The notes under the pieces are model-generated. The model saw only the letters and a program-made list of their open reading frames with translations, had not been told where the DNA came from and made no database searches. A stretch of DNA of 37,140 bases, taken from the NCBI RefSeq assembly GCF_010692325.1, contig NZ_JAAHHW010000067.1, positions 1 to 37,140 of the forward strand. The letters are read 5' to 3'. This document shows, piece after piece, positions 18,243 to 26,400 of the stretch (the stretch's first letter is position 1; each line of letters starts with the position of its first letter). This DNA comes from Moorena sp. SIO3I8. Lineage in GTDB: Bacteria > Cyanobacteriota > Cyanobacteriia > Cyanobacteriales > Coleofasciculaceae. A program made the translations under genes and the position numbers.

Positions 18243-21200
18243 CTATATATAATCTCCATAATTGTCTAATAGCTCTTGGCAGTTTTCCAGTGCATTCTTC
18301 ATTTGATTGATAGCATCTTCATGTCTTTGATCCGGTTTTCCACCAAAGCATTCATCTTGTATTTGTTGTCTTTTATCAATACATTCTTGTATAATTCTAA
18401 TTCTGTTAATAACATGGTTTTTCGTCATTCCTTTGACTGATATTCCTTTGAGTTTTTTCCCTGCTTTTAGCTTATCCAAAGCTGGCTTACACTTAGGCAG
18501 TGGTATAGAACCACAAATTGCATCTTTTTCCTCTTGGAGTCTCTCAAGGACTTCATCTTCACAAGTCTGATTTGAATGTTTTCTATCTCTTTCCGCTTTT
18601 TTTTTGCCATCTTCTCTTTTACTTCTTCGAATTGTATAATCATAATCCCAATCTTTTCCCCCATCAATAACTGTGATAGAGCTGAATATAGGATGTTTAT
18701 TCTTTGTAATCTTGGCAGCTTTCATTGCATTAGCTTTAGTTATTTTATTGTTCTTTAAATATTTATTCTCTTCAACATGTAAGTCTCTAAGTCCGGCTTC
18801 AACTACTTTTTCTTTACTTTGCTCATTCTTACTCCCCTTACCCTTCTTCCCATTAAACAACCCCCTAGCCTTCAACAACACCTTATCAATCGCCTGATCA
18901 ATCCGCTGGCGAATCTTACCAATAATATTCTCAACCTTCTTCGCCAAACCACCAATACCCAACAAGGAAGCCAAGAACCCTATTACCACTGGTACAGCTT
19001 TCGCTAAAGCATTCTCTACCAACTTGGCTGCACCACCAACTGCACCAGATGCGATCGCACTCACGGCATCTACCACAGCATTTACCAATTCCAGCACCTG
19101 ACTACCGCGATTGATAAAGAACATTATTATATCATAAATTGCCATGGCGGCTTTGACAAAGGCTGATGCTGGATTTAACAAGCTCAGAACCCACTTCACC
19201 CCGGCGGTGATCACCTGGGTAACTACCATGCTTTTGATTTCTTCGATGACTGTTTGTTTCAGGTCGTTGAACTGTTCCTTAACATGTTCCCACAGTCCCA
19301 TGGGTCCGCGATCGCGTAATACCTGGAATATTTCCACGCTTTTCTCCATCCCAGCTACTACTGGTTCCCCAAATAGTTTGACTGCTTTACCACGAATGTA
19401 AGTAAATGTCAAGCCCAAGACTTGGGTTACTAAGCTGAATATTCCCGGTAAGCTAAAGATGTCATCGGGTAGTTGAATACCCATCGGTCCCAGGGTTCCA
19501 GTTAACCAGCCAATTAAACCGGCTTGTAGATGTTGCCCAATGTTACCGACAAAATTCTCAAAGCCTTGTTTGATACCACTAATTAAGTTACCTAGGAAGC
19601 CGATGGGGTCTTTAATAATGGTACCAATCACACTAGCCGCTTTACTCAAGACACTCAGCAACATGTCTTTGAGTTTCTTAATAGTATCGATGACTCCAGT
19701 TATGGCATCAAATGCCTTGGCGAACCAGGGTTGATTGGATGCCTTCATCTCCTCAATACGGGCATCCAATTCTTCGAGGTTTTTAGTGTAGGCTTGTGAC
19801 AGGGTATCTATGAGCTGACCGTGTTTATCATCAACACTTTGCTCTAGCCCATCAAACTGACTCTGAATATTATTAGCAGCTTCTTGTCCAACCTGCTGCA
19901 AAGAAGCAGGTAATCCGTCTACATATTCCTGAGTTTCTCGCCTACCTTCTGCAATCTTCTCCTTGGCTAGGTTAAGCTGCTCAGTCACATAGTTAGCAAT
20001 ATCAGTAAGGGTTACATCCATCTCACTGAGATATTCATTCCGCCCTTCTCTAAAAAAGGCAGTAACTTCTGGGGGAACTCCCAAAAGCTTGTCCTTAAAC
20101 CACCTGCCTGCGCCCCAAATACCATCGTAACGGCTTTTATAGTCCTCCATGTATGGAGCAACGTAATTTTCATAAGCCTTTTTAGCCCGCTCGGTTCCAG
20201 CATTAAAGCGACTCATGACCTCGCCTTGAATGCCATTCAGGATGTTCTCAACTGACGTTTTTGTGTTTTGGTAGATACCATTGATGTGGCTAGCAACATC
20301 AATTCGCTTTTGCTCATCCTTACCCTTAGCTTCAACTTGCTGATTGGTAACCTGAGCTAATAATTCAGCGCGGGAGCCATGCATTCCTTGCAGTTGTTGC
20401 CCAGCTGTGGTTGCTGCTTCCCCTTGGGCTTGGGTTAACTGGTTTTGCTCGAACTGACGATAGGCTTGGGGTGCTTGGCTGGCATTAGTTTGAGCCTCTT
20501 GTTTTGCTGCTAAAGCCGTTTGGAATTGGGGTTCATTGGATTTAGCTAACTGTTCCGAGGTAATATCAGCGTCAGCCATCTGTTGGTCAAGTTTTTGGCT
20601 ACTTTCTTGTAGCGGTGCCTCCACTTCACCTTGTCCCTTGGCTTTAGGAATAGCTTTTTGAGCACCAATATTTTTGGTTACTGCTCCGGCTTCATTGGCA
20701 GGTAGGGGAGTTACTGATTTCGGTTCGATACTGCTGGTATCCGGTGCTTGTTTCGCCTTCTGTTCTAAGGGTGCTTGAGATGCAGTTTGCTCTTGCTTAA
20801 CGGTATTTTGGATCTGGCTCTTGACAGAAGCCAGTTTGTTACTATCCTTAAACTCATCCGCTTCTTCAAGAGTTTTCGGAGCTGCTGACTTGATGCGCTC
20901 CATTAATTTAGCCTTGAAAGCAGCAGCATTAAAACCAGGAGTGGGAGCCTGTTCCATCTCACCCACTTGATTGGCCTGGGCTTTGCTTTCTATTTCCTTG
21001 GCAGGACTTTCCGCTGCATCTTGGGCTTCTTTGGCTTTTGTACTAGCTGGGGCGTGTTGTTTTTCCTTATTGGCAACTCCCTTAGCCTTAGCAACCACTG
21101 CTTTAAAATCTGGATCTGACTCTGGGGAAGCAGCAGTAGTTTCTTGGGGTGTGGCTTCAGCAGCTGTTGCCGTGGTTTCTTGATTTACCTCAGCTTTAAT

Positions 21201-22250
21201 CCCTTGATTAGCTGCTTCTGGAGCCATTGCCTCCTGGTTTTTCCCTGGAGAAACTCCAGAACTAACCGATGTTGCATTTGTTTCCGGCTTTGGGGCTGTT
21301 TCAGCCTTAGGAGCAGCAGTTTCTTGAGGTGCAACTACCTCTGTGTTAACTGTATTTTCCCTCTCGACTTCTGGTTTTATATCAGTATCCTTGACAAGAG
21401 TCTGAGATTCTTGATTGACCCCATTCCCCGGACTCTCCTTGATCGGAACAGCAAACCCAGCCTTCTTTTCTATTTTATTTGTCTTCTTGGCCTGTTGATC
21501 AATTACCTTGGCCTGAATTCCCCCGGTCTGCTGTATCGTATGGGTCAACTCATGGGCCGTCAAACTATTCTTACCAGGAGACTTCCCCGCACCATAGAAA
21601 ATATCCCTACCATGGGTAAAGGCTTGGGCTCCCAACTCCTTATTCATCTGTACGGCACTAGAGTCTGTATGCACCCTCACCCCACTAAAGTTAGCCCCAA
21701 ATCTGGGTTCCATGAAAGCACGGGTAGATGCTGGCAGAGGTTGACCCGTACCCCGTCGGGATTGGATTTTAGTTTCTAAATTAGGGGATACTGCTGGGGT
21801 TTGACCAGGATTTGCTTTGGTTTGTATTTCCTCTTCCTCGGATTGTAACTGTAGGGCTATGGGCTTAGTTTGAATGTCCTCTTCCTCGGATTGTAACTGT
21901 AGCCCGATCGGCTTAGTTTGTATTTCCTCTTCGTCGGATTGTAACTGTAGGGCGATCGGCTTAGTTTGTATTTCTTCTTCCTCCATTTGATTTTGCACTG
22001 AGGGTGCTGACATCCGCATTACTTGGGCTGCAACTGTGTCCGCTTCCTTCTCGTACACATCATTTGGTTCCCCCACTTGCATTTTTGTCTGGATGAGACG
22101 ATTGACTGCTTGGTTTCCCAGTTTTCGTTGGAGTTGCAGCATAGGGTGAACCGGGCCATAACTTGACCACGGTTTTTGAGTAACTGTTGAAGCCTTTCTC
22201 TGATGGTTGGCTTCAGTTGTTTTAGTTTGGGTTGCTCGTTGATAGCCCAT
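18243..22250 (-). CDS. DUF4157 (eCIS-associated) effector with C-terminal toxin-like domain
   Basis: About 1,335 residues. The leader has VHPMLQLQRKLGNQAVNRLI and DVYEKEADTVAAQVMRM, then EEEIQTKPIALQLQS repeats, then DUF4157 (about 165-245) with AHELTH, the HExxH-like motif at about 233-237. A long Gln/Ala/Glu-rich segment and coiled coil follow (about 250-850), then a glycine/hydrophobic helical region (about 880-1125: IGFLGNLISGIKQGF, GAVGGAAKLVENALAKAVPV). The last ~150 residues have paired Cys and resemble Ntox16-type toxins: CEDEVLERLQEEKDAI, IIQECIDKRQQIQDECFGG, HEDAINQMKNALENC. DUF4157 proteins are recurrent eCIS cargoes. The ATG at 22250 is preferred to the GTG at 22259 because AAGGTG is better spaced for it and a related leader at 26338-26372 keeps the ATG but not the GTG. 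Confidence 0.85.
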   Translation of the reverse strand: MGYQRATQTKTTEANHQRKASTVTQKPWSSYGPVHPMLQLQRKLGNQAVNRLIQTKMQVGEPNDVYEKEADTVAAQVMRMSAPSVQNQMEEEEIQTKPIALQLQSDEEEIQTKPIGLQLQSEEEDIQTKPIALQLQSEEEEIQTKANPGQTPAVSPNLETKIQSRRGTGQPLPASTRAFMEPRFGANFSGVRVHTDSSAVQMNKELGAQAFTHGRDIFYGAGKSPGKNSLTAHELTHTIQQTGGIQAKVIDQQAKKTNKIEKKAGFAVPIKESPGNGVNQESQTLVKDTDIKPEVERENTVNTEVVAPQETAAPKAETAPKPETNATSVSSGVSPGKNQEAMAPEAANQGIKAEVNQETTATAAEATPQETTAASPESDPDFKAVVAKAKGVANKEKQHAPASTKAKEAQDAAESPAKEIESKAQANQVGEMEQAPTPGFNAAAFKAKLMERIKSAAPKTLEEADEFKDSNKLASVKSQIQNTVKQEQTASQAPLEQKAKQAPDTSSIEPKSVTPLPANEAGAVTKNIGAQKAIPKAKGQGEVEAPLQESSQKLDQQMADADITSEQLAKSNEPQFQTALAAKQEAQTNASQAPQAYRQFEQNQLTQAQGEAATTAGQQLQGMHGSRAELLAQVTNQQVEAKGKDEQKRIDVASHINGIYQNTKTSVENILNGIQGEVMSRFNAGTERAKKAYENYVAPYMEDYKSRYDGIWGAGRWFKDKLLGVPPEVTAFFREGRNEYLSEMDVTLTDIANYVTEQLNLAKEKIAEGRRETQEYVDGLPASLQQVGQEAANNIQSQFDGLEQSVDDKHGQLIDTLSQAYTKNLEELDARIEEMKASNQPWFAKAFDAITGVIDTIKKLKDMLLSVLSKAASVIGTIIKDPIGFLGNLISGIKQGFENFVGNIGQHLQAGLIGWLTGTLGPMGIQLPDDIFSLPGIFSLVTQVLGLTFTYIRGKAVKLFGEPVVAGMEKSVEIFQVLRDRGPMGLWEHVKEQFNDLKQTVIEEIKSMVVTQVITAGVKWVLSLLNPASAFVKAAMAIYDIIMFFINRGSQVLELVNAVVDAVSAIASGAVGGAAKLVENALAKAVPVVIGFLASLLGIGGLAKKVENIIGKIRQRIDQAIDKVLLKARGLFNGKKGKGSKNEQSKEKVVEAGLRDLHVEENKYLKNNKITKANAMKAAKITKNKHPIFSSITVIDGGKDWDYDYTIRRSKREDGKKKAERDRKHSNQTCEDEVLERLQEEKDAICGSIPLPKCKPALDKLKAGKKLKGISVKGMTKNHVINRIRIIQECIDKRQQIQDECFGGKPDQRHEDAINQMKNALENCQELLDNYGDYI
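21800..22000 (-). repeat. 15-residue tandem repeats in the first DUF4157 protein
   Basis: Four 45-nt units encode EEEEIQTKPIALQLQS with small variants (DEEE, EEED, IGL). The matching block in the second gene lies at about 23300-23470. Confidence 0.85.
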
Positions 22251-22409
22251 GAGGTTCACCTTTTCCTTTTTATCAACAGGTCAAGAGACTGGTGGCACTT
22301 TGTCAAGTAGTAACCTGTCTAGCCTAAAATGCTGGGTTTGATCGCAGAAGGTTTGCTTTGTTGGGTTGCATGCTTTGCTTCAACCCAACCGACAAGATCG
22401 GCGATCGCA

Positions 22410-23735
22410 CTATGGGTCGTACTCTTGCCAAATGCTTGAATTTCCAACCTGCGCAAGCTTATTGTTTGCACTTAGGTAAAACACTTCTGAACCTGCTACA
22501 CTGCTAGCAAAAGTACGTGATGCTGCCACATTACAGGTAACTCGAACCTTTGCAGTACCAGGAAAATCTAGAGGCGTAAGATTTACCCTTACGCTTCCTC
22601 CCCAAGCCGGCCAGTCATATGTGTCAAGCAAGCGCATTGAGATGTTCCCCAATGAATACCCGTCATGAAGATAGTCCAGTTGAAACTTTAGACCAAGCTT
22701 GCGGCTTGACTTCGTACCTGTCCAAACAGCTATCTTTTTTGCTCCCGCCCTAATAGGATACTTATGCTTAGTTTTGTAAGATTGATCATTCCCATAGAGC
22801 TTTGTCCCATTCATTTCGTCAAATGAGTAGGTCAAATCCGAACTGCCCTGAGTGAGGGTGCCATGGGCAATGGTGAAGCCTGTGGAACCAAGCGTTGCCC
22901 ATGCAACTGGAACAGCCAGAGGACCGGCTCTCTGAATTCCAGGCTGGCTATTGTGGATGGGAGGTTGATTTTGTCTTTGAACTCCAGAATCCTTACGCTG
23001 GACATCGGTATTTTGCTGGACTACATGGGTCAACTCATGGGCTGTTAACTCATTATTTCCCGGCGACTTCCCTTCCCCAAAATAAATATCACTCCTATGA
23101 GTAAATGCCTGTGCGCCCAACTCCTTGCTCATCTGTGAAGCACTAGAGTCAGTATGCACCCGCACGTTACTAAAATCAGCCCCAAACCTTGGTTCCATAA
23201 AACTACGGATGGATTCTGACAAAAGTTGACCCGTACCCCGTCGGGATTGGATTTTGGTTTCTAAATTAGGGGATACTTGTGGGGTTTGACCAGGATTTGC
23301 TTTGGTTTGTATTTCCTCTTCCTCGGATTGTAACTGTAGGGCGATCGGCTTAGTTTGTATTTCTTCTTCCTCGGATTGTAACTGTAGGGCGATCGGCTTA
23401 GTTTGTATTTCCTCTTCCTCGGATTGTAACTGTAGCGCTATGGGCTTAGTTTGAATGTCCTCTTCCTCTGTTTGATTTTGCACTGGTGGTGCTGGCATGC
23501 GCATTACTTGGGCTGCAACTGTGTCCGCTTCCTTTTCGTACACATCATCTGGTTCCCCCACTTGCATTTTTGTCTGGATGAGACGATTGACGGCTTGGTT
23601 ACCGATGATGCTTTGCAGTTTCAGGAGGGGGTGAACCGGACTATGGGTAGCCAAGGGGGTTGGCTTGGCTTGAACGGTTTTCCCCGTTGGGGTGGTTTGG
23701 TTGTTTTTGGTTTGGCTTGCCCGTTGATATCCCAT
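22410..23735 (-). CDS. DUF4157 (eCIS-associated) protein with a different C-terminal domain
   Basis: About 441 residues. The first ~240 residues are nearly the same as in the larger protein: QSIIGNQAVNRLIQTKMQVG, four EEEIQTKPIALQLQS units, and AHELTH at the same position. After a short Gln-rich linker the C-terminal ~165 residues are unrelated: PVAWATLGSTGFTIAHGTL, KYPIRAGAKKIAVWTGTKSS and SVRVNLTPLDFPGTAKVRVT suggest a beta-sandwich. No catalytic motif is recognised. It lies between the small coiled-coil gene and the larger effector, with about 150 bp to the latter. The ATG is chosen by the same argument as for the neighbour. Confidence 0.82.
   Translation of the reverse strand: MGYQRASQTKNNQTTPTGKTVQAKPTPLATHSPVHPLLKLQSIIGNQAVNRLIQTKMQVGEPDDVYEKEADTVAAQVMRMPAPPVQNQTEEEDIQTKPIALQLQSEEEEIQTKPIALQLQSEEEEIQTKPIALQLQSEEEEIQTKANPGQTPQVSPNLETKIQSRRGTGQLLSESIRSFMEPRFGADFSNVRVHTDSSASQMSKELGAQAFTHRSDIYFGEGKSPGNNELTAHELTHVVQQNTDVQRKDSGVQRQNQPPIHNSQPGIQRAGPLAVPVAWATLGSTGFTIAHGTLTQGSSDLTYSFDEMNGTKLYGNDQSYKTKHKYPIRAGAKKIAVWTGTKSSRKLGLKFQLDYLHDGYSLGNISMRLLDTYDWPAWGGSVRVNLTPLDFPGTAKVRVTCNVAASRTFASSVAGSEVFYLSANNKLAQVGNSSIWQEYDP
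23300..23470 (-). repeat. 15-residue tandem repeats in the second DUF4157 protein
   Basis: Four 45-nt units (EEEEIQTKPIALQLQS type) are almost identical in DNA to those in the neighbouring gene. Confidence 0.85.
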
Positions 23736-23757
23736 ATGGTTCACCTTTTCCTTTTAG

Positions 23758-23985
23758 TTAATTAGTTAGGAGACTTACATCATCTTTGTCAAGACTTTGA
23801 GCTTGGTTTTCCCCTGCCATATTAGTTTCTGCTAGCAATTCTTCGATTACCTGAATAGCACCACTGATACGCAAGAGTGTATCTCGCAGATTAGCCTTTT
23901 GATTTTCCAAATCCGTGATCATTTTTTGTCCTGACTCAAATTCATATTTTAGTGCCTGAAGCCGTTTCTCTAATTGTTGTTTCAT
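23758..23985 (-). CDS. Small coiled-coil protein, copy 1
   Basis: This 75-residue protein starts MKQQLEKRLQALKYEFESGQ. Heptad-like spacing through ANLRDTLLRISGAIQVIEELL predicts a two-helix coil. It is a paralogue of the protein at 34551. Each copy lies directly downstream of a fibre-type gene, here 16 nt after the 762-residue fibre gene. A structural or assembly role for fibre or effector loading is possible. No family name is recognised. Confidence 0.75.
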   Translation of the reverse strand: MKQQLEKRLQALKYEFESGQKMITDLENQKANLRDTLLRISGAIQVIEELLAETNMAGENQAQSLDKDDVSLLTN

Positions 23986-24000
23986 TTGTGTATCGCCTAC

Positions 24001-26289
24001 TTAGCGTGGAATTAAGATGTAGTTTACTAAAGGCCTGTGTCTTCCTGAGTTTTCGTCGTACCATCTACCATCTCCATTCCTAATTCTATATTTATATCGT
24101 GCATGATTTTTCCAGGATGTTGTATTATTAACTCTTGCCCAACATTCTATCTTTAATAACGCATTATCTCCTTCTGAATCTGGCTCCTCTCGACCCATCA
24201 CTCTGGGCGAAACAAAAATATTCCACTCACGAGTGGTTCCCCAAGGGACTTTAACAGTATCGTTATGGCTAGCCAGACCGGCTTTAGAAAAATCTTGACC
24301 GTTCCTCAAAATGCGATCTCTTACATTTACAGTTCCAGCCACCTCTAATTTGGTTCTAGGATTTGATGTACCAATACCCACATTGCCAGTAATATCCATT
24401 CCGCCATTAACTTGCAGATAGTCCCATAATCGAACGTATCGACCTTTAGAAGTACCCGCCCGTCCCAAAATCATTAAAGCTCCGAAATTAGCAGCATTTT
24501 CAATAGCTGCCCAACCAGATTTATTTCCGATGCCAGTGTGGTTGTGGTTGGTGTTAGTAAAGTAAATATCTGAATTACCAGCACGAATATCACCCCTAAC
24601 ATCTAATTTACCTTCTGGGCTATCGGTGCCAATACCAACGTTACGAGAACTAGGATGAACTGTCAGCCCATCCCGCGAAAGCATGTCAGAAACACTAGGA
24701 AGCCATGTATCATTATCTAAATTGGCAACGTATGGTAAGGCTAGATATACCTCAAAAGACCCGCTAGCTTCTATACCCATGGAAAAAGCCAAGCCATTCA
24801 AAGACGTAACCTCAGATGTGCCAATTACTGCATCTATTTGATACCAACCATCTGGAGCATCATCAGTTTGTTCTTTAGTAATTATTAGTCCCCTAACAAC
24901 ATTTCTATACCCAGAATCTACGCCAAATCCCACTTTGGAACCGGAAGTAATCTTGAGCCAAGCCTTGAAGTGTACTTTATTGGTTAAGACATTGGACTCG
25001 AAGGGGAACATTACACTGGTATGTACTGCCGAATTATTCCCAGTAATTTTCAAAATCCTACCGTCCGGTAAACCATTCCAACCATCTGCTAAACCACCTC
25101 TAGAAGCTCGCGAACCCTTGTAATATCTGCGAAACCAATAGGGATTTGCTTGGGTTGCCGTGTCTACACTACTGGCAGCATTGGATGGTTTTTCGGCTAC
25201 ATAGGGTCCTTCAAATCCTTTAGTGTAAGGATGGGCTGCCTCTAAATTAACATTCCCAAGGACACGGTACCCAGCCGGTTTGTTGCCATCGAGTATATTC
25301 ATGTAGGAATTTCTGATCAGATTAGGTGGCAGTGATGACCCGCTAATAATGCCAGTGGTTTTAATATTGCCATTGACTGTGAGGTTGTTTGCGATAGTCA
25401 GCGACCCGGTCATGGTGTCACCTGTTTTTTTGACAATGCCCTCTAGACTTGAGCCATCCCCCTCAAACCGATTTGCCTGAATAGTTCCTGTAGCATTTAC
25501 TTCACTAGTAGTAAGGGAACCACCCACAGTTAGATTATTCTGTACGGTTAGGGAACCTGTCACCCGATCTGTCACACTTAATTGAGCAGTAGCGATCGCA
25601 TTACCAACACTGAGACTCCCATCCACAGTCAACGACCCAGTGGTATGCAAAGCAGAATTAACTTCCACAGCTCCGGAGGAATGTCCAGAACTTACCACCC
25701 CTGCGATGGTAATCACATCACTATCTTCATCCCCCAAGGAGACATTGCCAGCAATATGCTCCGTATCACGGGCAATCACATCCCCCTGTACTTCCAAATC
25801 ACCAGATACCTGTAGATTACCGCCTACTGTCAAATTCTGGGCAGTAAAATCTTGGTCAGCAGCACCATTGAGATTCGCTTTGGTATCGAGGGCATTATTA
25901 ACCTGGGTAATTTGATTATCCACATAGGTTTTAACGGCTTGTTCGGTGGGAACAGCTAAATTACTGTTATCTGCCAAGTTACCATCACTGGAAAATGCGT
26001 TTATGGATAATGTTCCGAGCTGGAAATTACCACCGACACTAAGGTTGTCATTAATAGTGAGGGAACCAGCGATGGTTGAGTTTCCGGTAGTGGTGACTAA
26101 GCCGGTTAAACGAGAACCATCCCCAACAAATTGGGTAGCATTAGCACTACCACTCAGGGTTAAGTTTGTCGCAGAAATATTGCCAGTAGCGGAAATATTG
26201 CCAATTACGTCTAACTCTTCTGAAGGAGTGTCTGTACCAATGCCAACTCTACCACTAACTGTAAGTTCTGGATCTGGCCAACTAGTCAT
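24001..26289 (-). CDS. Fibre-like protein with modular tip, 762 aa
   Basis: It starts MTSWPDPELTVSGRVGIGTD; VGIGTxxPxxxLxVxG motifs recur (start, about 545 and 640). The first ~270 residues are shared with the fibre proteins at 26401 and 28940: FVGDGSRLTGLVTTTGNSTI, LGTLSINAFSSDGNLADNSN, HTTGSLTVDGSLSV. The middle (about 315-540: NLIRNSYMNILDGNKPAGYR ... GSFEVYLALPYV) looks like a jelly-roll, possibly carbohydrate-binding. The tip (about 665-762) has VPWGTTREWNIFVSPRVMGR and ends NYILIPR. These repeat patterns are typical of phage/eCIS tail fibres. Role by inference: target recognition. Confidence 0.75.
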   Translation of the reverse strand: MTSWPDPELTVSGRVGIGTDTPSEELDVIGNISATGNISATNLTLSGSANATQFVGDGSRLTGLVTTTGNSTIAGSLTINDNLSVGGNFQLGTLSINAFSSDGNLADNSNLAVPTEQAVKTYVDNQITQVNNALDTKANLNGAADQDFTAQNLTVGGNLQVSGDLEVQGDVIARDTEHIAGNVSLGDEDSDVITIAGVVSSGHSSGAVEVNSALHTTGSLTVDGSLSVGNAIATAQLSVTDRVTGSLTVQNNLTVGGSLTTSEVNATGTIQANRFEGDGSSLEGIVKKTGDTMTGSLTIANNLTVNGNIKTTGIISGSSLPPNLIRNSYMNILDGNKPAGYRVLGNVNLEAAHPYTKGFEGPYVAEKPSNAASSVDTATQANPYWFRRYYKGSRASRGGLADGWNGLPDGRILKITGNNSAVHTSVMFPFESNVLTNKVHFKAWLKITSGSKVGFGVDSGYRNVVRGLIITKEQTDDAPDGWYQIDAVIGTSEVTSLNGLAFSMGIEASGSFEVYLALPYVANLDNDTWLPSVSDMLSRDGLTVHPSSRNVGIGTDSPEGKLDVRGDIRAGNSDIYFTNTNHNHTGIGNKSGWAAIENAANFGALMILGRAGTSKGRYVRLWDYLQVNGGMDITGNVGIGTSNPRTKLEVAGTVNVRDRILRNGQDFSKAGLASHNDTVKVPWGTTREWNIFVSPRVMGREEPDSEGDNALLKIECWARVNNTTSWKNHARYKYRIRNGDGRWYDENSGRHRPLVNYILIPR

Positions 26290-26337
26290 TTGTTTTACCT
26301 CTCTTGAGAAAAAATTGTTAATTGTCAGTTTTTTTAT

Positions 26338-26372
26338 TGCTGATTAATAGTCCATAGGTTTTACCTTTTCCC
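26338..26372 (-). other. Decayed copy of the DUF4157 gene leader
   Basis: The minus strand reads GGAAAAGGTAAAACC then TATGGACTATTAATCAGCA, resembling the 5' end of the DUF4157 genes (GGAAAAGGTGAACC, then ATGGGCTATCAACGAGCA). It becomes a stop after three codons. It lies just before the 24001 fibre gene. Confidence 0.45.
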
Positions 26373-26400
26373 TTTGAGAAAATACCAAGAACAATCCAAC

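Noticed and set aside
18467-21779. Several ORFs opposite to or within the large DUF4157 gene
   Set aside because: They are shadow frames of a clearly coding, repetitive gene with no independent start signal or family match.
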